From Boswellia sacra (taxonomy: Eukaryota > Streptophyta > Magnoliopsida > Sapindales > Burseraceae), in assembly GCA_013180625.2 (NCBI GenBank), contig SNVD02011157.1, positions 434,001 through 498,000 of the forward strand: DNA of 64,000 nt, read 5' to 3'. Of this stretch, positions 49,179 to 60,303 are shown piece by piece (position 1 is the stretch's first letter; each line of letters starts with the position of its first letter). Below the pieces are notes generated by a model. That model was not told the origin of the DNA. It worked only from the letters and a program-made list of their open reading frames with translations, and searched no databases. Position numbers and translations under genes: made by a program.

Positions 49179-52100
49179 CTAATAACGAAGGCCCCATATA
49201 GCACGAAGCTGAGCAGTGATCACATACTTGGCCTCAATGGTAAGAAGCCGAGAGCGGACCAATGCAAAAATCTCATCAATCACCTGACGACGAGTCCGAT
49301 GTCGCTGCTGATATACACGATCATTCCTCTCATACCATAGAAAATAAACTGTAGCAGAGAAAACCAAACGTGCAAGGATATGCCCAAAATTCTTCCTGCC
49401 TTGAAGATGAAGAGAAGCCCAATGAAGTAGAGAGAGCCAACCAGAAGATGGCCAAACAATAAGAGTCTTAGCTGAAATCTCCCCCCATACAGAAGACGAG
49501 AAAGGACAGCTGAAGAAAAGATGCTCGTGCGTCTCATTTGCTGAAGCACAGAGAACACAGCCTGAAGAAGATAACATGCCATGACTTCGTAGTCGATCCA
49601 TAGTACGAAGACGGCCCAATGAGGCAAGCCAAAGTATAAAGGAGTGCCTTGGAATATGGCCAGGGAACCACAGAAGATGATAAAAGGAGTTTACCGAGCG
49701 TCTACTCCGTAATAATTCCCACGCTGAGGCAATAGAGAAAATACCAGAGGTGTGACCCTTCCAAACAATATGGTCAAGAGTCCCCATCATAGGTCAGATG
49801 CGGATAGAGTCCCAAACCCGTCTGAGGTCCGGTCCACCTTCAGGAAAAGCCCAATCTCCATCCTGAATGATAGCTGAGACCTTTGCATCTGAGGGAAGAC
49901 CTGTAGATGAAAGAGTCCTGAATGAAAACAAATCACAAAGACGCCCCTGCGGCAACCAGTAATCCTGCCAAAGTGAGGTATCACGCCCATCTCCAATAGA
50001 AGAGACAAATTTACCCCTGCACCAATCCCGACTCTGTAAAATCTTCCTCCAAGACCAGGAGGCTCCAGAAGTAACCCGAACCTGCCAAAACGAGCGACCC
50101 CGAAGGAGTACCTTATGAACCCAAAAAGACCATGTGGAAGACTTGTCAGAAAGAAGTCTCCAAACATGCTTCAAAATAGCAGCACGATTCCACTCCTTCA
50201 CTCGCTTGATTCCTAAACCCCCTTCTTTCAATGGATAGCAAACCGAATCCCAAGCTACTTTGGCCCCAAAATGAGACAAAGAGGTTCCTTTCTACAGGAA
50301 AGCAGCCAGAATACCCTCGATCTTCCGTACCACAGCTGCTGGTAAAATAAACATAGATGACCAATAGACCTGGATGGAAAATAGTACCGACTTAATCAAC
50401 TGGAGACGGCCAGCATAAGTCAGCACAGCAGATGTCCACAATCTGACCCTCGAGAGAATTCGCTCTATCAAAGGAACACAGTCTGAAAGGCGTAATCTGG
50501 TACTAATCAGTGGCACCCCCAAATATCGGATTGGCAAACTCCCCACTTGAAAACCCAAGATGGACTGTAACACTGTACGATCCTCATCATTGACTCCAGA
50601 TAAGAAGACATGACTCTTGGCCGAATTCGTAACTAAACCAGAGAGCTCTGTAAACTCTGCAAAGCATCATGAACTACCCTAACAGAGCCCACATCTGCCC
50701 TGCAAAAAACCATCAGATCATCTGCAAAACAAAGATGAGTAAGAGAAATCTGCTGGCATCTCCAATGGTATCGAAATCCAGGCCGCTGAGAAGCTTCCCG
50801 AAGAATACCACTCAAACCCTCCATGGCCAACACAAAAAGGTATGGCGACAACGGATCACCCTGTCGAACACCTCTAGAAGTGGGAAAGAAACCATAAAGC
50901 TCTCCATTTAAAGCGACCGAGAAGTGAGCAGAAGACATGCATGTCGCAATCCATCGGACCATGCACTCTGGGATACCAATCGTCCTTAATCCCAAAATGA
51001 TGAAATCCCAACTGACATTATCAAAAGCTTTGCGAATATCCACCTTTAACGCGCACCGGGGAGGCGAATGCCCAAGGTGGTAATTATGCATAAGCTCTTG
51101 TGTCAATAGAATGGCATCAGAGATCCTCCGACCTGGGACAAAAGCTGACTGCGAACTCCCAACTACATCAGGTAACACTGCTTTGAATCGGTTTACAATC
51201 ACTTTAGAGATGCACTTGTAAAGAACGTTACAACATGAGATTGGTCGAAAGTCACTCATAGTCTGAGGAGTCTCTACCTTGGGGACCAAGGCAATCCGAG
51301 TGGCATTAACACACTTCGGCATCCGACAAGTCGCAAAGAAGTAGCGCACCGCAGCCATAAACTCAGCACTAATAATGTCCCAAGCCCATTTAAAGAACAG
51401 AGAAGTGTACCCATCCGGTCCTGGAGCTTTATCATCGGGAATCGAGAATAAAGCTGACCTGATCTCATTATCAGTAATAGGGCACACTAAAGAAGGCAGC
51501 ATCTCCGTAGAAACTCTGCCAGAGAAAAATCGAGAAGCATATACAAGAGAAGGGCGAGGAGGAGCTGTAAGCAATTTCTGGAAATACCTCACAGCTAGAT
51601 GACCTAAGTCGCCTCTATCTGTAACAATGGTGCCAACCTCATCCTCAAGCTGACGAATCCAATTCCTGACTTGTCTATGGATCAGAGACTTGTGAAAGAA
51701 TTTAGTATTCTGATCCCCCTGAGAGAGCCATTGGATCCTAGACCTCTGCCGAAAGAAAGCCTCTTCATCCCTGCACAACTGAAAATACCGCTTAGCAAAA
51801 TCCCTCTCAGCCAAAATACACTCTGGGGAAGAAGGGCTCTCATCCAGAGCAGCCTGAGCTGCTGCCCACTGAGCCCTAACCTCACTGACCCTACTAGAGA
51901 TGTGACTAGAGGCTTTGGCATGCAAAGTCTTAAACTCCCGTTTCAACAACCCCAATTTCTGCGTAACTCGAAACAAAGGATCCTCGTCCACAAGCGTAGA
52001 CCATAATTTCTGAACAATCTCCAAAAAATCCTCTCGGTGAGCCCAAAAGTTTAAAAATTTAAAAGGACTGGAGGTCTGCCTACGTTGATCTCCAAACCTT

Positions 52101-52816
52101 ATGACCAAAGCACTGTGATCAGAAACATCCCGTGGAAGAATCTCAGAAGTTGTGTTTGGCCAAGTCAAGAACCAAGAAGCGCTACCGAAACTCCAATCAA
52201 GAGTCCGGAGAATAGTACCCTCTCCCTGCTGCCCATTATGCCAAGTATACCGGAGTCCAAGAGATGGAACTCTGATCAATGCTGCATCATGTATACACTG
52301 ACCAAAATCATCCATATAACCACGCCAAGCCTTATCCCCTCCAACTCTATCCGACGAGCGTAAAATCGCATTAAAATCACCCAATGCCAACCAAGGTAAG
52401 TCACCAAAATCCCTGGACTGAGCTCTGATACAGTCCCATAACTGTCGACGGACACCCGGATCATTAGAACCATAAACAAATAGCAAACCAAAAGAAACCC
52501 CATCAGATAATCTGGTAGCCCGACAAACAATCCACTGTGAAGAAAGCTGCAGATCACTCAACCTATACAATGTAGGATCCCAACACACCAAAACTCGGCA
52601 AGCAATTGACTCAGTGGCATTGGATAAAAACTTCCAAGAAGGACAAATACCCGAAACCACTGAAGCAAGATGTCGCTGATCAACCTTAGTCTCTAAGAGA
52701 CCAATCAAACCTAAAGAATACTTAGAAATCCAATTTCTAACTGCCCGCTGCGAAGAGAAGCCATTAAGGCCTCTAATATTCCAACTTCCTATCATAGGAA
52801 ACTGGAAATAACTCAT
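49179..52816 (-). pseudogene. LINE ORF2: endonuclease, reverse transcriptase, zf-RVT
   Basis: About 1,200 codons. The first 727 codons (50633-52816) are open. The AP-endonuclease-like part shows GSWNIRGLN, LLETKV, LALGDFNAIL and SDHSALV. The RT part shows KAPGPDGYTSLFFKWAW, QSAFVPGRRISDAILL, ALKVDIRKAFDNVSW, GVRQGDPLSPYLF and the catalytic FADDL. Near 50640-50660 the frame shifts; the text then continues as SHVFLSGV and IRYLGVPLIS. In-frame stops follow near 50292 and 49794. The last open part (49179-49790) has the zf-RVT pattern CVLCASANETHEHLFFSC and ends at the stop in 49179-49181. ORF2 nicks target DNA and copies the LINE RNA in living elements; this copy is broken. Confidence 0.95.
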
Positions 52817-52888
52817 GACTGAAAAAAGAAATCATTTGGGGCGCACGCCTCCTTTGCCCCCATTGCCACCCTTTTTACTCTAGACCTT

Positions 52889-54123
52889 TTAACCCTTCTT
52901 TGGAGGAGCAATCCTTGAAGAATCAGGTAAAGTAGCTACAGGGCTATCAGGGCACTTCAAAATTTGATCCTGGTGAGTCTCAATAGGAGATAGTGATTCA
53001 GGATCAGAATCTGACTCAAAACTCGAACCATGGGTAGCAATCTGGCCTAGTTTAGTAAAGATCCTTTCCATCGAATCTGCCCCGGTAGTTACTGGATTTG
53101 AAGTCAATAGTGCAAGAGGTCCAGCTGGTGTGGAGTCAGTAACAATACCTTTACCCTTGTCTTTTAGAGCTGGGGTTATATCTTCAGCACTAAGCTGATC
53201 TTGGCCAGGCTCAATATGAACAGCTGCTGCAACAACAGGGTCAGCAGTCTTCCCCTTATCTCTCAAGATGAGGGCTGTAGTAGTAACTGACGCCTTAGCC
53301 TCTGTACGAGCAGAAGTTGCAATAGGTATCGGACAAGTATGGCCAAACAAACAACACTTGGGACATCATTTTGGCTTCCATTCATATTCTACCCTGATCT
53401 TGATCGGTTCAGAAGAAAGCTTACACCGGATCTCAAAGTCTTGCACTGGAGCATGCTCCGCATCTATCTCAACACAGACTCTGGCATAGGATAACCTAGT
53501 GTGCTCATAAGTCATCCTGTCACATGACAAAGGTCGACCAACCATACTAGAAATAGCACTGAGTGCTTTGGTTGACCACAATGGAAATGGTAGTCCATAT
53601 AACCGAATCCAGACTGGAATCCTAGAAATCCTGCTCTGATCAAAAGAGAAATGAGGATTCCATTGTTGAAGAATGATGTGCTTCCCACAAACATCCAGGG
53701 TCCTCTCTCTAAAATATCCTAAACCTCCTCCACTGTTCTAAATTTGAAAATCAAGAATCCCGTCCCAGTAGAGCGGACATCCTCTAAACCACTAGACTGC
53801 CATGCACGCATCGCAATGGAACGTGCAGCATGAAAAGGCATAGTATACCCAGGAAAAAAACCCACGATACAGCGCAACCAATCAGCCCCCGCATCATCAA
53901 CCAGCTCATTAGGGAGCTCAAGGATTGAACCCGGGTCCTTCCGGGCTATCGAGTCAAGGCAAAATCTAGTGCTGGCCTCAGTAACCCGAACCCTATCAGC
54001 CCAAGAACCGGGTGGTTTGGGTAAGGGTTGTTTTAGGGTGGTGTTTCGGGCAGGTGGGTGTGTTTGAGTGGCACGAGGCGGGGTTTGGGTCTGGTTCTGT
54101 TTGTTAGGGGCGGAGGTGGCCAT
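52889..54123 (-). pseudogene. LINE ORF1: DUF4283-like nucleic-acid-binding protein
   Basis: Start chosen at ATG 54121-54123, before a Pro/Thr/Gln-rich leader (MATSAPNKQNQTQTPPRATQ). The DUF4283-like text follows: GSWADRVRV, DWLRCIVGFFPGY and GTGFLIFKF. A stop or frame change follows near 53720. WIRLYGLPFPLWSTKALSAI and GRPLSCDRMTYEH are read in 53366-53640. A zinc-knuckle remnant CPKCCLFGHTC straddles an in-frame stop near 53368. The acidic, Ser/Pro-rich tail ends at 52889. ORF1 proteins coat LINE RNA. It is broken here. Confidence 0.85.
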
Positions 54124-55090
54124 AATAGGGATGGTGTAGTGTAGGCTAGAAAATGTGTGGTGAAAATAGTGGGTAACCTCAACTGGAAGCAATAAACAAA
54201 AATTAACTCCAAAACTCCAAAATACCAACCAACAATCAATTCAACCAAATATCTCCAAATCAGTCAATTCAACCAAAGTATCCAACCGACAATCCAAATA
54301 ACCAGGTGCATGCAGAAAAGCAAGTTCACAATAGTTTAAGAACAAATTAAAGAAGATAATGTGAAATTGCGATATAGGGTGTGCATACCGGTCACCAAAA
54401 CGGGCATGAAAAAAGAACTAGTGAATAGTTTCTGTTGATGTCGCTCCTTGGATTTGATTATCCGTAAGGAATTTGGGTGTCAGTCAAGAAGCAAATATGC
54501 ATGTAATAGGCTGAGGAGGAACCTGGAAGAATCGATGAATAGTATTTTCGGATGAACAGTACTGCCGCCGTCAGGAATAGTATCTCCGAAAATATAAATG
54601 CGATTTCAGGGAGAAATACTGGGAATCTAACGATACTACAGAAGGGAAACCTGATCGACACCTCTTGATCTACACTTTGGTACCGGAGGTGACGACCCAC
54701 TCTCCGTCGAACAGAAAAGCGGCGGTGAATAGTAGATTAAAAACTCCGTGGACGGGGCTGAAGACGGTCGAAAAAGATTTCGATGCTGAAGAAAGATTTG
54801 CAGAACGGGCCGAGATGAAGCTAACCACGCTGGCGGTGACTATCCACTCGCCACTCTGCCGTCGTGAATAGTGAAAATCGATACCCGTTTTCTGTAGATT
54901 TGAACGTTTTCCGTTCGAAATCTCAAAAGGCTCAAGAAGGAAAGTTTGATTAGCGTATTTCGATCTACAATATGTGTGAATCTCAAAGCGTAACTCGCAA
55001 AACCGGCGAAATGAACAGTAACTCCGGCGGTGTCATTTGAGAGAAAATCATGTTTCAAACCCACCGTAAATTTGAAAAAGAAAATTAATT
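54124..55090 (-). other. LINE 5' untranslated region with short repeated motifs
   Basis: Words such as GAACAGTACTGCCGCCG, GCGGTGAATAGTAG, GTCGTGAATAGTG and GAACAGTAACTCCGGCGGTG recur at intervals of about 100-180 bases on the plus strand. It is GC-richer than its surroundings. Promoter function is expected here for L1-type LINEs but not shown. Confidence 0.65.
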
Positions 55091-56800
55091 GTCTAGGGAC
55101 TAATTCCCAAACTTGATTTCTCTCAAATTGATTCAATTCTTCTTGCATAGCCAAAATCCAACTTTCGTCATTTTCGGCTTCTTCAAAAGATTTTGGTTCA
55201 AATTGAGAGACAAAAGCAAAATGATTAAAAAAGTTCTTAAAAGAATATCTAGTTTTCATACCTTGTGATGGTTCACCAATAATGAGATCTTTAGGGTGAG
55301 CTTTTGCATACCTCCATTCCTTTGGTAATTCTTGGGAAGAATCATTTACTTCCTCAAGCTTTTCTTGTTGAAGTTGTAATTCATCTTGGCTCTTTTCATC
55401 AAGCCTTGATTCCTTGATTTGCCTTTCTACCTCAACAATATCATCATCTAAATTCTTTGAAGAAATAACATTAGTTTCATCAAATTCAACATGCATAGAT
55501 TCTTCAATAGTAAGAGTCTTTTTGTTAAAAACTCTATATGCTTTACTATGGTTGGAGTAGCCAACAAAAATTTCAACATCGGCTTTTGCATCAAATTTTC
55601 CAAGGTTATCCTTGGTGTTTAAAATAAAACATTTACATCCAAAAACTTTAAAAAATCCAATGTTGGGTTTTCTTCCTTTCCAAAGTTCATAAGGAGTTTT
55701 CTTTATTAAAGCTCTAATATGGACTCTATTGATTATAAAGCATGCGGTATTAACGGCTTCGGCCCAAAAATATTTTGGCAAATTATTTTCAAGTAACATG
55801 GTCCTAGCCATTTCTTGGATAGTCCTATTTTTCCTCTCAACAACACCATTTTGTTGTGGAGTTCTAGGTGAGGAAAAATTATGTTCAAAACCATTTTCAT
55901 CACAAAGATTTTCAAATGCAACATTGTCTACTTCACCACCATGATCACTCCTAATGGACACAATAGAATACCCTTTTTGATTTTGGACTCTTTTTGCAAA
56001 TTTTGAAAAAGCTTGTATGGCCTCATTTTTAGTTTTCAAGAATAATACCCAAGTGAATCTTGAATAATCATCCACAATAACAAAAACATAATACTTTCCA
56101 CCAAGGCTTTGAGTTCTTGATGGTCCAAATAAATCCAAATGAAGTAATTGTAGAGGTTTATTTGTTGAAATAAATTTCTTATGTTTAAAAGAAGTTCTCA
56201 CTTGTTTTCCAAATTGACAAGCATCACAAATCTTCTCCTTTTCAAATTTTATTTTTGGAAGACCATCAACTAAATCATTTTTAGAAATTTTTGAAATTGT
56301 GTCCATGCTAGCATGACTTAACCTTCTATGCCATAACCAAGCATCATGATTAACAACGAAATAATTTTCTACATGATCATTAACATCAATATCAATTGTA
56401 TAAATATTACCACATCTATTACCAACAAATAATGTCTTATTGTTACTAACATCCTTAATCACACATCTATTAGGCTCAAAAGTAACAAAATATCCCTTAT
56501 CACACAATTGACTAATGCTAATCAAATCATGTTTTAAACTATGAACAAGCAAAACATCTTTAATAATAGGTAAAGAAGGGTAACCAATATCACCATGTCC
56601 GATTACCCTTCCTTTGGCATTATCACCGAAGGTCACATATCCTCCTTTCTTCATGATTAATCTTGAGAACTTGGAGGCATCTCCGGTCATATGCCTTGAG
56701 CATCCACTATCTAAGTACCACTTGTGTTGCCACTTTGTCTCTACAATCAACATTCAAGGAGTAACTTTTTGGTACCCAAAAGTTCTTGGGTCCTTGGGGG
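55091..56800 (-). pseudogene. Protease, integrase and RT start of Sirevirus 2
   Basis: One open frame runs from the protease (WYLDSGCSRHMTGDASKFS, active-site Asp-Ser-Gly) through GAG-pre-integrase (WHRRLSHASM...CDACQFGKQ) and integrase. The integrase catalytic core is LLHLDLFGP, VDDYSRFTW, RSDHGGEV and TPQQNGVVERKNRTIQEMAR. It continues to the RT start (ESWILAMQEELNQFERNQVWELVPR), where the LINE interrupts it at the 55091-55105 duplication. The frame runs by chance into LINE sequence to 54840. The integrase triad appears complete. The gene is split rather than decayed. Confidence 0.95.
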
Positions 56801-57152
56801 TTAGTTATGGTACTTTTTGGAACCCATATTTGTTTCAAATTAGGATTTCTCTTAATATAGCAAGAATGCACTTTGTGTCCTTTTCTTCCACAATAAGTAC
56901 ATGAATGATTAGGATTATTCCTAGAAGATGCATGAGCAAAATAATTTTTAAAATACTTTTGAATTTTATGAGTTTTATATCCTAAACCTCTTTTATCAAA
57001 AACACACCTTTGGTTTTGTAACATAGAATTCAAATTTTTTGTGCTTTTTGTAAAACTATCAACAATATTTCTTAAGTCATTATTTTCCTTTTTCAAAATA
57101 GCATTTTGTTTCTCCAATTTATCAAAATCTTTTTGTTTTAAAATGTCATTTT
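56801..57152 (-). pseudogene. Gag C-terminal part, Sirevirus 2
   Basis: A Lys/Asn-rich coiled-coil-like stretch (DILKQKDFDKLEKQNAILKK) is followed by a second knuckle CTYCGRKGHKVHSC and IKRNPNLKQIWVPK. The last part is the usual Sirevirus gag-protease junction. It joins in sense to 58944 and above when the solo LTR is removed. Confidence 0.85.
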
Positions 57153-58943
57153 TGTTAGCACTAAGCCTACATGATAATTTTGATGATAACAATACACATT
57201 GATTCATTGAGATTTACTAACATGTTTATTTATGTGTAAGAGTAAGATCATTGAAATAATTTTAAAATCAAGAAGAGGCTTATTAAAATGAAGTGTTGAA
57301 GCTAAGGAGAAGACTACATGTTAAAGGCACCAAAGTTTAAGAACAAGGATTGACTCAAGGAATGTGACACATGAGCAATGTTCAATCAATTGGTCATATA
57401 TATCTCTACAAAATATCCAAATGACGTGATTCTTGAGCCTTTGGAAAGCTTACTCAATTTATAACATTTCATATGTTTTAATGAAATTCAAATTTCAAGT
57501 GCAAGGTTGTCCAAATCATCATGCAAGTTGAAAGACAAATGGAAGCAGCTAACATGAGCACCGAATACTCTTTTGGACATATCTTGAGCTAGAAAAATCA
57601 AAATGACTTGATTCTTGTGGCATTAGAAAGATGACTTAATGGGGCACATTTCATATGTTTTGAAGAAATTCAAATTTCAAATGGAAGGCCGACATAATTG
57701 ACATGCAATTCGGTAGACTGACACAGAGAAGAAAAATCAACTCACATGAGCACGAATGGTGTTTTGGCCATATATTAAGATAGAGATATCAAAATTCTTT
57801 GATTCTTAATGTTTTGGAAAGCTTATTCAAATATGCAGATCTTTTATGTTTTGAAGAAATTAAAATTTCAAACGGAAGGCTGACAGAATTATCATTCAAT
57901 TTGGTGGACTGACACAAGAAAGAAAAATCAAGTCACATGAGCACCGAATGGTGTTTTGGCCATATCTTGAGCTACAGATATCCAAATGACTTGATTCTTG
58001 ATGCGTTGGAAAGCTTATTCAAATGTGCAGATCTTTTATGTTTTACAGATTTTCAAATTTCAAACGGAACATTGACAAAAATGGCAGACAAAATTACGTT
58101 TTTATGGTGGGCAGAAAATTTGGAGATGGTGTCTTCACTTGATTAAGTTCATCTCATTTGCCTATAAAAGGAGCCCTTCTCCCATGCATTCAACAAGAGC
58201 AAGAGAAGCATATATCAAGCAAAAAACAAGAGAAATATCAAGTCTAGAGAGCTTTTATATTTTTATCTACTCTTTGAAGAGAGTTGTACTTTTGTTGTAA
58301 AAATTATCCTTGTTCTTGTATTGTGGTGAGAGTGAGATATTCTTGTAAAGGATAATAGTTATCCTTGAGAGAACTCTTGTTGTGTGTTATCAAGAGTTGA
58401 AGGAAGTTGCCTTGGTGAGGTTGTTCATCAAGAAGAACTCTTGGTGTGGTGTTATCAAGAGTTGAAGAAAGTTGCCTTGGTGAGGTTGTTCATCAAGAAG
58501 AACTCTTGGTGTGGTGTTATCAAGAGTTGAAGGAAGTTGCCTTGGTGAGGTTGTTCATCAAGAAGAACTCTTGGTGTGGTGTTATCAAGGGTTGAAAGAA
58601 AAAGTCTTGGTGAGGTTGTTCATCAAGCAAGTTGTAAAGATTTCTACAACTTAGTGGAAAGCCTAGCTTGTGGAGCTAGGAGCCGTGGACGTAGGCAAGG
58701 TTTGCCGAACCACGTACATTGAGTTTGCACTCTCTCTATCCCTATCCTCTTTACATTTACTTGCACTTGTGATTGTTCTTTATTGCTATTCTCTTGATTG
58801 CATTTTATTTTCATCTTCTTCACCTTTATTCTCAAAGAAAGAGTTAAATAATTTTGATCTTCAAATAAAAGTTTTACAAATCCGTTTTGATAAATAAAAA
58901 CCCAATTCACCCCCCCTCTTGGGTTGTCATACCTGGGTCAACA
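57153..58943 (+). mobile_element. Solo LTR of the Sirevirus 2 family, opposite orientation, nested in its gag
   Basis: It begins TGTTAGCACTAAGCC and ends GGGTCAACA on the plus strand, the inverse of the two LTRs of Sirevirus 2, and matches them throughout. It is flanked by the exact 5-bp duplication ATTTT (57148-57152 and 58944-58948). No internal region is present. It has two ~192-bp units and four 65-bp units, unlike either host LTR, so it came from a different family member. Confidence 0.95.
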
Positions 58944-60248
58944 ATTTTCAGTTTTTAATAAATGTATTTGACTTTCCAAACTTTCAAAATCTTTTTGCTT
59001 TAAAATTTCATTTTCATTTTCTAAAGCTTCATTTATTTCTACCACCTCTTCTAATTGAGATAACATGATTTTTGACTTCTTTTTGAAAGCATTAATTTTT
59101 GAATTTTGCTTATCAACTTGCACATGTAAATTTTGGAATGCTTCAAGTAATTCATCATATGAAAGTTTAGGATCATAGTTTAGAATACTTACCTCATCTT
59201 CACTTAAAGCCATGAAGCACATGTTTGCCACTTCGCAATCTTCTTCTTCGGTGGAGCTAGCTTCACTATCATCCCAATTTGTGGCTTTCATTGCTTTGGA
59301 TTTCTTGTTTTGACTCTTGAAGTAAGGACAATCCATCTTTATATGACCAGTTTCTTGCACTCATAGCAAATGACTTGATCATTTTTCTTATCTTGCTTTG
59401 AGCTTTGCCCTTTGTACTCCCTTCTAGAATTCTTCTTGAATCATTGGTTTCTTCTAATCTTCCTTTTTAGCTTTCTTGTGATGAATGCAAGATCTTCATC
59501 ATCTCCTTCATCGTCGGACTCATCTTCTTTTGTTGAAGATTTGAAAGATATTTTTTGTTATTTGAAATCTTTTTCTTGACTACTTCTTCATTCTACTTCA
59601 AGGTGATTTCATGAGTCATGAGAGAACCCATAAGTTCTTCTAATGGTAGTTTGGTGAGGTCCTTTGCTTCTTGAATTGCCGTCACCTTTGGCTCCCAAGA
59701 TTTTGGTAGATACCTAAGAATCTTTCTCACCATTTCAATATTAGAATAAGATTTACCAAGAGATTTCAAACTATTAATAATATCCGTAAATCTAGTAAAC
59801 ATTTCATAAATTGATTCATCCGATTTCATCTTAAAAAGCTCATAACTATGAACTAGCATACTAATTTTGGATTCTTTAACTTGACTAGTTCCTTCATGAG
59901 TTACTTCAAGTGTGTGCCATATTTCTTGTGCCGTAGAACAAGTAGATATTATATTAAACTCATTTCTATCTAGAGCACAATATAACACATTCATAGCTTT
60001 AGCATTCAAACTCAATTTCTTTTTATCATCTTCACTAAATTCTTTAGGTTCTTTAAGCATGCATTCCCCATTTTCAATTTGGTAGGAACAAAAGGTCCTT
60101 CCAAAACAATAGACCACAAATCATAATCAAAAGATTTCAAGAAAATACTCATTCTAGTTTTCCAATAAGAGTAATCACTTCCATTAAAAAATGGAGGTCT
60201 AGAAATAGAAAGTCCCTCAACATATGAAGTTGAATTAAAAGTTGTCAT
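58944..60248 (-). pseudogene. Gag N-terminal and central part, Sirevirus 2
   Basis: It starts at 60248 (MTTFNSTSYVEGLSISRPPF, then NGSDYSYWKTRM), with a frameshift near 60080. The capsid text continues at 59593-60117 (LYCALDRNEFNIISTCSTAQ, EIWHTLEVTHEGTSQVKESK, LKSLGKSYSNIEMVRKILRY). That is the gag-polypeptide (UBN2-like) domain of copia elements. A knuckle remnant, GHIKMDCPYFK, follows near 59340 after another frame change, then an acidic coiled-coil region to 58944. It begins 42 bases from the PBS. Confidence 0.9.
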
Positions 60249-60289
60249 AGCTCAAAAATCGATTAAGATTTAAAAAATTGAGCAACATT

Positions 60290-60301
60290 GCTCTGATACC
60301 A
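60290..60301 (-). other. Primer binding site, tRNA-iMet, Sirevirus 2
   Basis: The element strand reads TGGTATCAGAGC, exactly complementary to the 3' end of plant initiator tRNA-Met, two bases from the 5' LTR. Confidence 0.95.
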
Positions 60302-60303
60302 CT

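Larger units (their letters stand above)
48900..55090 (-). mobile_element. L1-type LINE (6.2 kb) nested in pol of Sirevirus 2
   Basis: The 15-bp duplication GTCTAGGGACTAATT flanks it (48885-48899 and 55091-55105), as expected for target-primed reverse transcription. The minus-strand 3' end is a short A run (T run on plus, about 48898-48906). It holds an ORF1 with a DUF4283-like and zinc-knuckle region and an ORF2 with endonuclease, RT and zf-RVT regions. The 5' untranslated region (54124-55090) has repeated GAACAGTA/GTGAATAGT motifs. The near full length suggests little 5' truncation. Confidence 0.95.

Noticed and set aside
50669..52363. Plus-strand open frames within the LINE
   Set aside because: They are antisense shadows of ORF2, which has the full set of RT motifs on the minus strand.
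54840..55090. C-terminal extension of the Sirevirus 2 integrase frame
   Set aside because: This part lies beyond the LINE target duplication and is LINE 5' sequence read by chance in the same frame.
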